Positions 48,438-56,721 of a stretch of 64,000 bases of DNA are shown here, piece by piece. Origin of the DNA: Arcticibacter sp041902385 (GTDB taxonomy: Bacteria > Bacteroidota > Bacteroidia > Sphingobacteriales > Sphingobacteriaceae); the NCBI RefSeq assembly GCF_041902385.1, contig NZ_CP169244.1:806001-870000 (forward strand), given 5' to 3'. The first letter of the stretch is position 1. Each line of letters opens with the position of its first letter. The position numbers and the translations under genes are program-made. Below the pieces are notes generated by a model. That model searched no databases and had not been told where the DNA came from. It worked only from the letters and a program-made list of their open reading frames with translations.

Positions 48438-48728
48438 TTATAAAAAAACAACTTCATCCAGCACCTTCGCCCCTGCCCGCTCATTCATGCGGTCCAGAAT
48501 GTGTGTCCTGATCATCACAAGTTCATTCTTGAGAACGGATGAATCAACCTTGATGAACAGTTTCCGATCGCGGATGTACAACTTACTGGTTCTGTTCGCT
48601 ACGGCTTTACCCATCATTTCAGGCCAGGCAACAATAAGGGAGGTTTCGTCAAACTTACGTTTAAGCTTATAAACCTGGAGCATCTGCTCAATTGCCTCTT
48701 TCAGTGATTTATCGTTTGTACGGCCCAT
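48438..48728 (-). CDS. DUF721 family protein (DciA-like helicase-loader relative)
   Basis: The product has 96 residues and matches the DUF721 pattern: SLKEAIEQMLQVYKLKRKFDETSL, then VAWPEMMGKAVANRTSKLYIRDRKLFIKVDSSVLKNEL. The family includes DciA, which loads the replicative helicase in many bacteria, and DUF721 genes often sit beside recF. Here the start is 2 bases after the recF stop, which fits that context. Whether this short form is a true helicase loader is inference. Confidence 0.88.
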   Translation of the reverse strand: MGRTNDKSLKEAIEQMLQVYKLKRKFDETSLIVAWPEMMGKAVANRTSKLYIRDRKLFIKVDSSVLKNELVMIRTHILDRMNERAGAKVLDEVVFL

Positions 48729-48730
48729 GG

Positions 48731-49828
48731 TTATTGTACTGTTCCTTTTTCTACAGCAAAAATAGCAGGTTTAACGCCAATAGCGTCGAATATCGTCTCA
48801 ATTCTCTCCCGGTTGGTATCAGTAATAAAGATCTGTCCGAAGTCCTCATGCGAGACCATCTGCATCAGCTTTTTTATCCGCTTCTCATCCAGCTTGTCAA
48901 AAATATCATCGAGAAGAAGAATGGGTTTAAATCCCTTGTTCTCCTGCAGGAAGGTGTACTGCGCAAGCTTCAGGGCAATTAAAAAAGACTTTTGCTGCCC
49001 CTGAGAGCCAAACTTCTTCATGGCCATGCCATTGACCGAGAACAGAAGATCGTCTTTGTGAATCCCCATTGTCGTCCTTTCCATCAGGCGGTCTCTCTCG
49101 GTGTTCTTCTTAAGCAACGATGCAAAGTCCTCCTTCAGCAGGGGCGACTCGTAAACGAGTTCCGTCTCCTCGGCATCACCGCTGATGTACCGGTAATGTT
49201 GCCGGAACACAGGAAGAAATGCATCCATAAATTCCTTTCGTTTCCCGAAGATGACATTGCCCGAAGCAACAAGCTGCTCGTTGTATATCTCAAGCAGGTC
49301 GGGATCGTAACGCCCGGTGTCAGCAATTGTCTTCAACAGGGCATTCCTGTTAAGCAAATTTTTATTGTAACTGATCAGTTCATCCAGATAGAGGGGATCT
49401 GTCTGCGAAATGACATTATCAATAAAGCGCCGGCGCTCCTCGCTCCCCTCAATGATGATGCTGACGTCATAAGGAGAGATCATCACCAGAGGAAAGTGCC
49501 CGATGTGCTCGGCCAGCCGCTGGTATTCTTTCTTGTTGCGCTTGAACTGCTTCTTCTGATTGCGTTTCAGCGAACAGGCCACCAGCTCCTCTTTCCCTTC
49601 CTTGTCGAAGGTTCCCTGCAAGAGAAAAAAGTCGGTCCCTGTCCTGATCTGCTGAGAATCGATCGGATTAAAATAGCTTTTACAGAGCGACAGGTAATGA
49701 ATCGCATCAAGCAGGTTCGTTTTTCCTGCCCCATTGTCGCCGGTAAAGGCGTTAACCCCGGGAGCAAGTTCCAGACCCGCTTCTTCGTAGTTCTTAAAAT
49801 TTAAAAGTGCAATCCTTTTCAGCCACAT
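48731..49828 (-). CDS. recF: DNA replication and repair protein RecF
   Basis: From MWLKRIALLNFKNY the product has 365 residues. It is an SMC-like ATPase that loads RecA at gapped DNA with RecO and RecR. Visible are Walker A GDNGAGKTNLL (residues 30-40), the ABC signature region KKFGSQGQQKSFLIALKLAQ and Walker B PILLLDDIFDKLD. The frame can be extended to a TTG at 49840 that overlaps the -7 promoter box, so the ATG at 49828 is the better start. The DUF721 gene follows 2 bases later. The leader would be only a few bases. Confidence 0.95.
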   Translation of the reverse strand: MWLKRIALLNFKNYEEAGLELAPGVNAFTGDNGAGKTNLLDAIHYLSLCKSYFNPIDSQQIRTGTDFFLLQGTFDKEGKEELVACSLKRNQKKQFKRNKKEYQRLAEHIGHFPLVMISPYDVSIIIEGSEERRRFIDNVISQTDPLYLDELISYNKNLLNRNALLKTIADTGRYDPDLLEIYNEQLVASGNVIFGKRKEFMDAFLPVFRQHYRYISGDAEETELVYESPLLKEDFASLLKKNTERDRLMERTTMGIHKDDLLFSVNGMAMKKFGSQGQQKSFLIALKLAQYTFLQENKGFKPILLLDDIFDKLDEKRIKKLMQMVSHEDFGQIFITDTNRERIETIFDAIGVKPAIFAVEKGTVQ

Positions 49829-49837
49829 AGAACACCC

Positions 49838-49845
49838 CAAAGTTA
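49838..49845 (-). promoter_or_regulatory. Putative -7 promoter box for recF
   Basis: The minus strand reads TAACTTTG, a match to TAnnTTTG, only 9 bases before the recF ATG, implying a nearly leaderless message. No good TTG element is visible at -33. Confidence 0.5.
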
Positions 49846-49950
49846 AGCCTTTTATTTGGGGAATTGCCCTCGGCAGCCCTTTACATCATTCCCGTCCCTG
49901 CATAGCAGGCATCTTCATCAGCTGTACGGCCAAAAGCTCCTGTTTTTCCC

Positions 49951-49980
49951 TTGACAGTATCTCTTAAAAATGTATTTTTG
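49951..49980 (+). promoter_or_regulatory. Promoter of the TPR-ribH gene cluster
   Basis: TTG at 49951-49953 is followed after 19 bases by TATTTTTG at 49973-49980. Both elements and the spacing fit the Bacteroidota consensus. The start codon follows 20 bases later. Confidence 0.75.
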
Positions 49981-50000
49981 CAAACTTCAATATCACGCAA

Positions 50001-50678
50001 ATGGCGAATAATCAAAAAGATACTACTACACCGTCTGGCAAGCCGGCTGTTACCGGTAATTTTGTGCAGGAGAATAGAAAAAGCCTGGCATTTATCGGCG
50101 GAGCAATAGTTGCACTTGTATTACTTTATTTTGGATACCAGAAATTCTATCTTGCCCCCCGCGCAGAAAAAGCAGCAAATGAGATGTTTAAAGCAGAAGA
50201 GTATGCTGCTGTCGACTCTCTTACAGATAGAGCAATAAAGGGAGATGGCTCTTACCCCGGCTTCGAAAAGATTGCTGAGGAATATTCAAATACTAAATCA
50301 GCAAACCTTGCAAACGCCTATCTGGGAGGCTTGTATCTGAAAAAAGGCCAGTTCCAGAAAGCGATAGATGCCCTCGGCAACTACAGCAGCACCGGCAGTC
50401 CGGTCATTGATCCTCTTGTTCTTGGAATGCTTGGCGATGCCTACACCGAGTTAAAAGATTACGATCAGGCAATCACTTACTATAAAAAAGCATCCGACAA
50501 ATCTGAGAACGCCTTCACCGCCCCTCTTTTCTTAAAGAAACTGGGACTGGTTTACGAAGAACAGAAAGATTTTAAAGCTGCGGCAGAAGCGTATAATAAG
50601 ATAAAGGATAACTATCCTAACAGCTATGAAGCGTCAGTTATCGACGCTTATATTGCCCGCGCTGAAGCACATCAATAA
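50001..50678 (+). CDS. Single-pass membrane protein with TPR repeats
   Basis: The product has 225 residues. A polar N-terminus is followed by one membrane segment at residues about 31-48 (LAFIGGAIVALVLLYFGY), then a soluble part with at least three TPR-like helical pairs, for example ANAYLGGLYLKKGQFQKAIDALGNY, VLGMLGDAYTELKDYDQAITYYKKA and LKKLGLVYEEQKDFKAAAEAYNKI. TPR domains bind other proteins; the layout resembles YfgM-like periplasmic TPR proteins, but no partner is evident here. It is driven by the promoter just upstream and lies 84 bases before ribH. Confidence 0.85.
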   Translation: MANNQKDTTTPSGKPAVTGNFVQENRKSLAFIGGAIVALVLLYFGYQKFYLAPRAEKAANEMFKAEEYAAVDSLTDRAIKGDGSYPGFEKIAEEYSNTKSANLANAYLGGLYLKKGQFQKAIDALGNYSSTGSPVIDPLVLGMLGDAYTELKDYDQAITYYKKASDKSENAFTAPLFLKKLGLVYEEQKDFKAAAEAYNKIKDNYPNSYEASVIDAYIARAEAHQ

Positions 50679-50762
50679 AGAAATCAACTTTTAAAGTGGT
50701 AAATGACAGTATGAAGAGAACATATTGTTATTTACCACTTCTTGTTTTAAAACATCATCAGT

Positions 50763-51260
50763 ATGGCAACCAATCTTAAAAGCCTATCCGATTTTTCACA
50801 TACGACCATCCCCTCGGGGAAGTCTTACCGCTTCGCTATTGTTACCGCTCAGTGGAACGCTGACATCACAGGGAAGCTATACGAAGGTGCTTATGAGCTC
50901 CTGATCAGGCAGGACGTGTTGCCCCAAAACATTTTATCCGTAACTGTTCCGGGAAGCTATGAACTGATCTCCGGAGCCGACATGGTGATGAGAAACAAGA
51001 AAGTCGATGCCGTTATTTGCCTTGGCTGCGTAATCAAGGGCGAAACGCCCCATTTTGATTATATCTGCGACGCCGTGGCAAACGGACTGGCCAACGCAGG
51101 ACTGAAACACCACATTCCCGTTATTTTTGGCGTATTGACAACAAACGACGAGACACAAGCACGTGAGCGCGCAGGAGGCAAACATGGAAATAAGGGCGAA
51201 GAAGCCGCTGCTACGGCTCTTTTAATGGCCGCTCTTCATACAACGCTGTGTGCAGATTAA
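50763..51260 (+). CDS. ribH: 6,7-dimethyl-8-ribityllumazine synthase
   Basis: The product has 165 residues and performs the penultimate step of riboflavin synthesis, joining 5-amino-6-ribitylaminouracil with 3,4-dihydroxy-2-butanone 4-phosphate. Family motifs are AIVTAQWNADITGKLYEGA, VPGSYELISGADM, ICLGCVIKGETPHFDYIC (catalytic His97) and PVIFGVLTTNDETQARERAGG. Other rib genes are not in the window. It probably shares the promoter of the upstream TPR gene, though an own promoter in the 84-base gap cannot be excluded. Confidence 0.97.
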   Translation: MATNLKSLSDFSHTTIPSGKSYRFAIVTAQWNADITGKLYEGAYELLIRQDVLPQNILSVTVPGSYELISGADMVMRNKKVDAVICLGCVIKGETPHFDYICDAVANGLANAGLKHHIPVIFGVLTTNDETQARERAGGKHGNKGEEAAATALLMAALHTTLCAD

Positions 51261-51356
51261 CATCATATTTTTTTCTTGTCTTTTATACCAGTAGCTGCGC
51301 AACCAAAAGAGATTTTATCCGTAAAAGCTAGACAATTGCATCAAAATTATTTACAA

Positions 51357-51473
51357 ATGAAGAAATTTATCGTAGGCCTGCTCTTATTGATCTCTGTGAG
51401 TGTAGTGTTCGAATCATGTTCATCAAAAACATGTCCGGCCTATAACTCTTATCCGAAGTCAAGAAGAGGATAA
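51357..51473 (+). CDS. Tiny putative lipoprotein (38 residues)
   Basis: From the ATG at 51357 the peptide reads MKKFIVGLLLLISVSVVFESC followed by a short polar part ending PKSRRG. The start is a textbook signal peptide with a cysteine at residue 21 that could be lipidated, although FESC is not an ideal lipobox. Similar mini-lipoproteins with a CPAY motif are common in Bacteroidota; no function is known to me. The frame can be extended upstream to 51276, but that part looks unrelated. It lies between ribH and ytxJ on the same strand. Confidence 0.65.
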   Translation: MKKFIVGLLLLISVSVVFESCSSKTCPAYNSYPKSRRG

Positions 51474-51507
51474 GGTCAGACAGGAAAAACTAAAAAAGTA
51501 CCTGCCA

Positions 51508-51885
51508 ATGTCCTTTTGGAACAATATTCGCTCTCATTTCAACAAGTCTACTACTATGAATTGGAAACCTCTTGAAAGATTAGAACAATTACAGGAAATA
51601 AAGACGGCGAAGGGGTATAATATCCTTTTTAAACACAGCACCCGCTGCTCAATCAGCATGATGGTCAAAAGAAAGTTTGAACAGGATTGGAGTGCCTTGC
51701 CTCCCGACACCCCTGTATACTTTTTAGATCTGCTTAGTCACCGCGATATCTCCGCTGCTATTGCCGAAACCTTCGGCATCCGGCATGAGTCGCCGCAGCT
51801 ATTACTCCTCAAAGACGGAGAATGTGTCTACGACGCCTCGCACGGTGAAATTTCTGCTGAAGTGACCGCCACGCTGATGGAGTGA
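51508..51885 (+). CDS. ytxJ: YtxJ-family monothiol thioredoxin-like protein (bacillithiol system)
   Basis: The product has 125 residues with the family motif NILFKHSTRCSISMMVKRKFE, in which Cys47 is the expected redox cysteine, and the C-terminal thioredoxin-like strand ESPQLLLLKDGECVYDASHGEIS. YtxJ proteins are thought to act as bacilliredoxin-type reductants that remove bacillithiol from proteins; this is family knowledge. The start at 51508 gives a 16-residue polar lead; a second ATG at 51556 (MNWKPLE) is possible. The gene ends convergently with the OsmC gene 32 bases away. Confidence 0.88.
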   Translation: MSFWNNIRSHFNKSTTMNWKPLERLEQLQEIKTAKGYNILFKHSTRCSISMMVKRKFEQDWSALPPDTPVYFLDLLSHRDISAAIAETFGIRHESPQLLLLKDGECVYDASHGEISAEVTATLME

Positions 51886-51893
51886 TCCATCAG
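51874..51893. terminator. Hairpin between convergent ytxJ and OsmC genes
   Basis: CTGATGGA (51874-51881) pairs with TCCATCAG (51886-51893) around GTGA, overlapping the ytxJ stop codon. There is no T run, so termination is uncertain. Confidence 0.35.
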
Positions 51894-51917
51894 CCGCTCA
51901 AACCCCTGGCTTCCTGA

Positions 51918-52322
51918 TCAATACTGAAAGGTTATCTCTTTCCTGATTTCGGGATGGAGACTATAAAACACAGGGCAGGTTTTTGCGGCGTGTTCGAGCA
52001 CCGCTTTTTCTTTGTCGCTGAAGTCCCTTCCTTTCAAATCAAAGGATACGTGGAGTTCTGTCACACGGCGGGGATCTGTCCCCATGATTTTGGTTACAGA
52101 ACAGCCGATTCCGTCAAGGTCGATGCCGCGTTCCCGTGCCGCAATGCCCATGATGGTCAGCATACAGCTGCCGAGTGAAGTAGCCAGCAGGTCGGTTGGA
52201 GAAAAAGCCTGCCCCTTGCCCTGATTGTCGACTGGCGCATCGGTTATGATCTTTTCGCCCGATTGTAAGTGGGTTGCCTCGGTCCGCAGGTCGCCCTTGT
52301 AAATAATTTCTGATGTAGCCAT
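51918..52322 (-). CDS. OsmC/Ohr family peroxiredoxin-like protein
   Basis: The product has 134 residues. It has the two cysteines of the family: Cys53 in SLGSCMLTIMGIAARERG and Cys116 in AAKTCPVFYSL. These thiols reduce organic hydroperoxides in OsmC and Ohr enzymes. The N-terminal swap strand IIYKGDLRTEATH and the SPTDLLATSLGSC loop are typical of the YhfA-like/OsmC branch. The exact substrate cannot be told. A TAACTTTA sequence about 20 bases upstream is one base off the promoter consensus. Confidence 0.9.
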   Translation of the reverse strand: MATSEIIYKGDLRTEATHLQSGEKIITDAPVDNQGKGQAFSPTDLLATSLGSCMLTIMGIAARERGIDLDGIGCSVTKIMGTDPRRVTELHVSFDLKGRDFSDKEKAVLEHAAKTCPVFYSLHPEIRKEITFQY

Positions 52323-52443
52323 TTTTCGTTAGAAGTGGCTAAAGTTATAAAAAACATTCATGAGCTGCGCAGCCCGCTCCCCTTTTCATAAGCACAGTGT
52401 CAAATTGTGCAGACCGGGTCTCACTATGTCAGAACTAAATAGC

Positions 52444-52451
52444 TACCTTTG
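52444..52451 (+). promoter_or_regulatory. Putative -7 promoter box for lipA
   Basis: TACCTTTG matches TAnnTTTG and ends only 5 bases before the lipA start codon, implying a leaderless or nearly leaderless message. No clear TTG element lies at the usual distance. Confidence 0.5.
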
Positions 52452-52456
52452 TCACT

Positions 52457-53341
52457 ATGATTGAATTGCCTGTAGTTCCTGCAAGCCAGACTCAGAGAAG
52501 ACCAAACTGGCTTCGGGTTAAATTGCCTGTAGGGAAAGAATATGCAAACGTTAGGGGACTGGTAGACACTCACAAACTCCACACCATCTGTGAAAGCGGA
52601 AACTGTCCGAACATGGGAGAGTGCTGGGGCGCGGGTACCGCTACGTTCATGATCCTGGGAAATATATGTACCCGCTCGTGCTCATTCTGCGCCGTTGCGA
52701 CTGGCCGTCCTCATGCGGTCGATATGGATGAACCTAACCGGGTGGCGAGCTCGATCAAATTGATGAATGTAAAACATGCTGTGATCACTTCCGTTGACCG
52801 TGACGACCTGAAAGACGGAGGGTCCATCATATGGGCTGAAACGATTAAAGCAATACGGCGTGAAAGTCCTCAAACCACAATGGAAACATTGATTCCCGAC
52901 TTTAAAGGAATATGGGAAAACCTGTACCGGGTATGTCAGGAACGTCCGGAGGTGATGTCGCACAATATCGAAACGGTAAAAAGACTTACACGGCAGGTGC
53001 GTATTCAGGCAAAATATGAGCGCAGCCTGGAGGCTTTGAAACGGATATCAGAGTTCGGACTGAGAACAAAGTCGGGCATCATGCTCGGCCTTGGCGAAAC
53101 AGAAGCAGACGTGGTAGAAACCATGCAGGATCTGGCAGACGCAGGTGTTCACATTCTGACGCTTGGCCAGTACCTTCAGCCAACAAAGAGCCATCATCCT
53201 GTGCTCGACTGGATCCATCCTGACCAGTTCGCAAAATATAAAGAAATCGGCCTCGACATGGGCTTCCGCTACGTGGAAAGCGGACCGCTGGTGCGGTCTT
53301 CCTATCACGCTGAAAAGCACTTATTTGATCAGGAACGATAG
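52457..53341 (+). CDS. lipA: Lipoyl synthase
   Basis: The product has 294 residues and inserts two sulphur atoms into protein-bound octanoyl groups to make lipoyl cofactors. Both iron-sulphur sites are visible: the auxiliary cluster CESGNCPNMGECW (Cys45, Cys50, Cys56) and the radical SAM cluster CTRSCSFC (Cys71, Cys75, Cys78). The C-terminal RSSY serine motif (GPLVRSSYHA) is also present, as are SVDRDDLKDGG and MLGLGE. The start MIELPVVP fits the family's N-terminus even though the promoter box sits almost on it. lipB is not in the window. Confidence 0.97.
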   Translation: MIELPVVPASQTQRRPNWLRVKLPVGKEYANVRGLVDTHKLHTICESGNCPNMGECWGAGTATFMILGNICTRSCSFCAVATGRPHAVDMDEPNRVASSIKLMNVKHAVITSVDRDDLKDGGSIIWAETIKAIRRESPQTTMETLIPDFKGIWENLYRVCQERPEVMSHNIETVKRLTRQVRIQAKYERSLEALKRISEFGLRTKSGIMLGLGETEADVVETMQDLADAGVHILTLGQYLQPTKSHHPVLDWIHPDQFAKYKEIGLDMGFRYVESGPLVRSSYHAEKHLFDQER

Positions 53342-53404
53342 AAGCATTCGACGGAACAGCAGGAATGCCGGGCATGAACCGGCTTTAAAGATCCAAATAC
53401 ATAA

Positions 53405-53433
53405 CAGGTGAATGGGTTTAACAGCCTCACCTG
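53405..53433. terminator. Weak hairpin between lipA and the NAD(P)HX repair gene
   Basis: CAGGTGA (53405-53411) pairs with TCACCTG (53427-53433) between convergent genes. There is no T run. Confidence 0.3.
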
Positions 53434-53454
53434 CATCACATCGCGCCTTGCAAG

Positions 53455-54957
53455 CTAAGCACTTGCGAGGCGTTCCATTGTTAACGGCAGCTCATCAATC
53501 AGTCTCGAAGGAGACACAACATAGCCTCTCAAAGCGTCGCCCGCAGCTCCATGGACATAAACGCCGAGCAAGGCAGCGGCGGCCGGCTCATATCCCTGCG
53601 CTATAAAGGAGGTGATGACCCCGGTGAGAACATCTCCCATACCTCCTGTCGACATTGAAGGCCCGCCAGTGGGGTTGAAAAAACAGCTCCCCTCAGGAGT
53701 GAAGACAATAGTATACCTGTTTTTCAGCACAATGGTACAGCCCAGTGTTGCCGCCCTGTCTATCCCCGTTTCTATGCGCGACCACCAGTTACTATGCTTT
53801 CCAAAAAGGCGGTCGAACTCTTTCAGATGAGGGGTAAACACCGATCCTTCCGGCACCTGCTGCATCAGTTCGTAGTTGGCCGCTAAGAGGTTCAGTGCAT
53901 CGGCGTCGAACACAACAGGCTTTTGAAAACTCTTAAGAACCGCCTCCAGAGCAGCCAGGCCAGACCGTCCGGTACCTAAGCCGGGGCCGACACCTACAGC
54001 CTGATACCTGCCCCAGTCAACAGATCCCTGCAAGAAAGGTTCCTCTCTCAGCAGTGCCATTATCTCGGGGGCAGCAGTATTGAGGGCCGTCAATCCGCTT
54101 GACGGAATGCAGGCAGTGGTCAGTCCGGCACCGGCATTCAAACAGGCCCTTGAGGCCAGTAATGCGGCTCCCATGGTTTCAGGCGCACCTGCTACAAGCA
54201 GGGCATGACCAAAGGTTCCTTTGTGGGAGAATCGCTCCCGCGCCTTTAACCGGCTCCTGACATCGCTTTCCTCTGTCAAATAATAAGGTCCCCCGCACTT
54301 CTGAATAAAGGCCTCATCAAGACCGATATCCGCCACCCTGAAATCGCGCACATGCGATGCAGAGTCGGGAAGCAGAAAATTAATTTTGGGACGCTGGAAC
54401 GAGATCGCCAGATCTGCTTTTAGTACCGTGTCTTCCTTATTCACCGGCCCTTCAGAGGGAAGCCCGGCAGGGACATCAACGGCTATCACGGTTTTCTCCT
54501 GCCGGTTTAGCCAGGCCACCAGCTCTTTCCACTGATCCGACAAAGGCTTGTTGAGGCCAGAACCTAAGAGTGCGTCGATGATGACCGACGCCGGTTCCTC
54601 CTGTATGTCGGAAGCGCTCTTCAGCTCCCTGAGCGCGAGGCCTGGCAATTGGGCTAAACGACGATAGTTGATCTCGAAGTCGCCTGTTGTGCGTTCTGAG
54701 AACCTGGCAATTACGACCTGAACGCTGTTGTACCCGGCCGAATACAATAGGCGGGCAATGGCAAGGCCGTCGCCCCCGTTGTTACCTGTACCGCAATACA
54801 CTGCAATACTTAGGTTCCGGTCCGGATATTCTTCTTTAAAAAGTGCAACGAAAGCTTTTGACGCCGCTTCCATCAGATCTATTGATGAGATCCCCTTTGA
54901 CGCTATAGTATAAGCGTCCGCTTCTCTCATTTGCTGTGCTGTAAGCAATTTCAACAT
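53455..54957 (-). CDS. nnr: Bifunctional NAD(P)HX epimerase and dehydratase
   Basis: The product has 500 residues and repairs hydrated NADH and NADPH. The N-terminal YjeF/NnrE epimerase domain (residues about 1-215) shows QMREADAYTI, VYCGTGNNGGDGLAIARLL and VPAGLPSEG. The C-terminal NnrD dehydratase domain (about 230-500) shows GTFGHALLVAGAPETMGAALLA, VGVGPGLGTG, VFTPHLKEFDRLFG and the phosphate loop STGGMGDVLTG. It is convergent with lipA. The closest upstream gene on the same strand lies beyond a 370-base gap, so it has its own promoter, which I could not identify. Confidence 0.95.
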   Translation of the reverse strand: MLKLLTAQQMREADAYTIASKGISSIDLMEAASKAFVALFKEEYPDRNLSIAVYCGTGNNGGDGLAIARLLYSAGYNSVQVVIARFSERTTGDFEINYRRLAQLPGLALRELKSASDIQEEPASVIIDALLGSGLNKPLSDQWKELVAWLNRQEKTVIAVDVPAGLPSEGPVNKEDTVLKADLAISFQRPKINFLLPDSASHVRDFRVADIGLDEAFIQKCGGPYYLTEESDVRSRLKARERFSHKGTFGHALLVAGAPETMGAALLASRACLNAGAGLTTACIPSSGLTALNTAAPEIMALLREEPFLQGSVDWGRYQAVGVGPGLGTGRSGLAALEAVLKSFQKPVVFDADALNLLAANYELMQQVPEGSVFTPHLKEFDRLFGKHSNWWSRIETGIDRAATLGCTIVLKNRYTIVFTPEGSCFFNPTGGPSMSTGGMGDVLTGVITSFIAQGYEPAAAALLGVYVHGAAGDALRGYVVSPSRLIDELPLTMERLASA

Positions 54958-55329
54958 AGTTCAAACATACTAATTGTTCCCGGCCAATTTCACCTTGTTA
55001 CAATACGCAATAACTGCGCGTATGTTTTTTTGCGGCGTCTGAAACTCCTGCTTGCTAATCCGCTCTTTCTGTAAGGAGGAGACACCTCCAGCTATGCGCT
55101 CTTCCCCCTGGAGACTGACGCGACCCAGGTCAGAGAACGGTGCGTCCCGGAACAAAATCAGCCAGAAGACAAGAACGTACAAAGACCGGGATGAGACCGA
55201 TTCGACTCGGTGCAGACTCGGTCCTGAGTCGGTCCTGACTCGGTCCTGAGTCGGTTCTGTCCCTTTCAATTCCCGCAACAGGGTGGGGACGGGTACGGGC
55301 CATGCCAGTGCGGAGCGACACCCTTACTC
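54958..55329. other. Intergenic stretch with an 11-bp tandem repeat
   Basis: About 370 bases between two minus-strand genes. The only clear structure is the tandem repeat at 55204-55258, listed separately. Short open frames here on both strands are driven by that repeat and do not look like proteins. Confidence 0.5.
55204..55258. repeat. Five tandem 11-bp units alternating GACTC and GAGTC
   Basis: The units are GACTCGGTGCA, GACTCGGTCCT, GAGTCGGTCCT, GACTCGGTCCT and GAGTCGGTTCT. GACTC and GAGTC are reverse complements, so neighbouring units can pair into small hairpins (GACTC-GGTCCT-GAGTC). Confidence 0.92.
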
Positions 55330-56085
55330 CTATCTGTAGAAAAGCTTGTAACGTCTTTCAAATTGCGCAAGGTCGCCGTAGGGTAATGATTCAATGGCCT
55401 CCACCGAGCTCTTCCTTTTACTGAGCTCCAGTATGAGCTGCCTGGCATAGGCAGGGTTGCTTTTCATCAGGTAGAAAACGATGCTGTAGGAGACATTGTA
55501 AAGATAGTCGAGCTTTGACTTATCCTGCCAGGCCGACAAGGGCAGCTGCAGAAAAGCGGACAGATCAAGATTATCGCCGGCAATATACTTCCTGACTGCT
55601 CCAAGCCGGTCTCTCTGCACCGATACTTCAACCGTATTGTATCGTACCTCCATTGATTCGAAAAAGACAGCAACACCTTCGTTCAGCCATCTGGGGACCG
55701 ATTTCACATTGTGATGCATGAAGCAGTGGCTCATCTCATGCACGAGCGTGCGCATAAACTCGTCGTGTTTATAGATGAACACCTGCCTGAGAGAGGGCGA
55801 GTAGAAACCGGTAGCTGATATGAGACGTCCCCCCGCATCCTGACTGATCTTTTTATAGTCGCTGAAGCGTTGATACATGTTCAGGTAAATCTGAAGGCTG
55901 TCGTTTCTGGTGGTGCTGAAGAGCCCGTTATAGAGGCTGGCTTCATACTCCGCCAGCATCTGAATTTGTGAACGCTGTTCCTCACTGAGTTTGAAACCTA
56001 CTGTGTTGAGCACGAGCTTTTGAGCAAACACAGGGGCCCCGCCCATCAGCAGCAATAGCATTAAGCATACTCTTAATAGTCTCAT
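55330..56085 (-). CDS. Secreted gluzincin-type metallopeptidase-like protein
   Basis: From MRLLRVCLMLL the product has 251 residues with a signal peptide ending near PVFAQ; the frame is open to 56118. It has a zinc motif of the HExxH type, HEMSH at residues 115-119, followed by WLNEG with Glu136, the spacing of the peptidase MA-like (gluzincin) group. Upstream of it, RLISATGFYSPSLRQVFIYKHD resembles related Bacteroidota proteins annotated as DUF1570 or peptidase MA-like. It probably acts in the periplasm; the substrate is unknown. It follows uvrA on the same strand with a gap of about 50 bases. Confidence 0.78.
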   Translation of the reverse strand: MRLLRVCLMLLLLMGGAPVFAQKLVLNTVGFKLSEEQRSQIQMLAEYEASLYNGLFSTTRNDSLQIYLNMYQRFSDYKKISQDAGGRLISATGFYSPSLRQVFIYKHDEFMRTLVHEMSHCFMHHNVKSVPRWLNEGVAVFFESMEVRYNTVEVSVQRDRLGAVRKYIAGDNLDLSAFLQLPLSAWQDKSKLDYLYNVSYSIVFYLMKSNPAYARQLILELSKRKSSVEAIESLPYGDLAQFERRYKLFYR

Positions 56086-56133
56086 AAAAGAAGGTTTAGT
56101 AAGATGGGGCCGGCTCAAGATTGGCCGACCCGG

Positions 56134-56721
56134 TTATCGCTGCATTTCTATTTTCAGGAACTTGCCCGTGAAGCTCTCCTCCACTTTAGTCAGCTTCTCC
56201 GGTGGTCCCGCAAAGAGTATTTGCCCTCCGCCGGCACCTCCTTCAGGCCCCAGATCGATCACCCAGTCCGCTACTTTCACCACGTCGAGATTATGTTCAA
56301 TAACCAGGACCGTGTTTCCATCATCCACCAGTCTGTTCAATACCCCGAGCAGCACGTTGATATCTTCAAAGTGGAGTCCGGTAGTCGGCTCATCGAGGAT
56401 ATAAAACGTCTTCCCGGTATCTTTCTTGGAAAGTTCAGTAGCAAGTTTGACACGCTGTGCCTCCCCTCCCGAAAGTGTAGTAGACGATTGTCCCAGCTTA
56501 ATGTAGCCAAGACCAACGTCGTGCAAGGTCTTAATTTTCCGGTAGATGGAAGGAATGGCTTCAAAAAATCCAACGGCCTCCTCAATGCTCATGTCCAGCA
56601 CGTCGCTGATAGACTTTCCGCGATACCGCACTTCCAGGGTCTCCCGGTTATAGCGTTTACCCTGGCACTCTTCGCATGGCACCTGCACGTCGGGAAGAAA
56701 GTTCATTTCAATGACTTTCAT
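56134..56721 (-). CDS. uvrA: Excinuclease ABC subunit A, C-terminal piece
   Basis: This frame of 195 residues is the end of UvrA. It starts at the methionine of GAGMKVIEMNFLPDV and contains the second half of the zinc module (CEECQGKRYN), the second ABC signature LSGGEAQRVKLATEL, the Walker B FYILDEPTTGLHFEDI and VLVIEHNLDVVK. It cannot be an independent gene: the two cysteines before it lie in the upstream frame if one G is added at 56749-56753. See the larger piece for function. Confidence 0.93.
   Translation of the reverse strand: MKVIEMNFLPDVQVPCEECQGKRYNRETLEVRYRGKSISDVLDMSIEEAVGFFEAIPSIYRKIKTLHDVGLGYIKLGQSSTTLSGGEAQRVKLATELSKKDTGKTFYILDEPTTGLHFEDINVLLGVLNRLVDDGNTVLVIEHNLDVVKVADWVIDLGPEGGAGGGQILFAGPPEKLTKVEESFTGKFLKIEMQR

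Noticed and set aside
48992..49804. A 270-codon plus-strand open frame inside recF
   Set aside because: It lies wholly antisense to a clear recF gene and has no recognisable domain.
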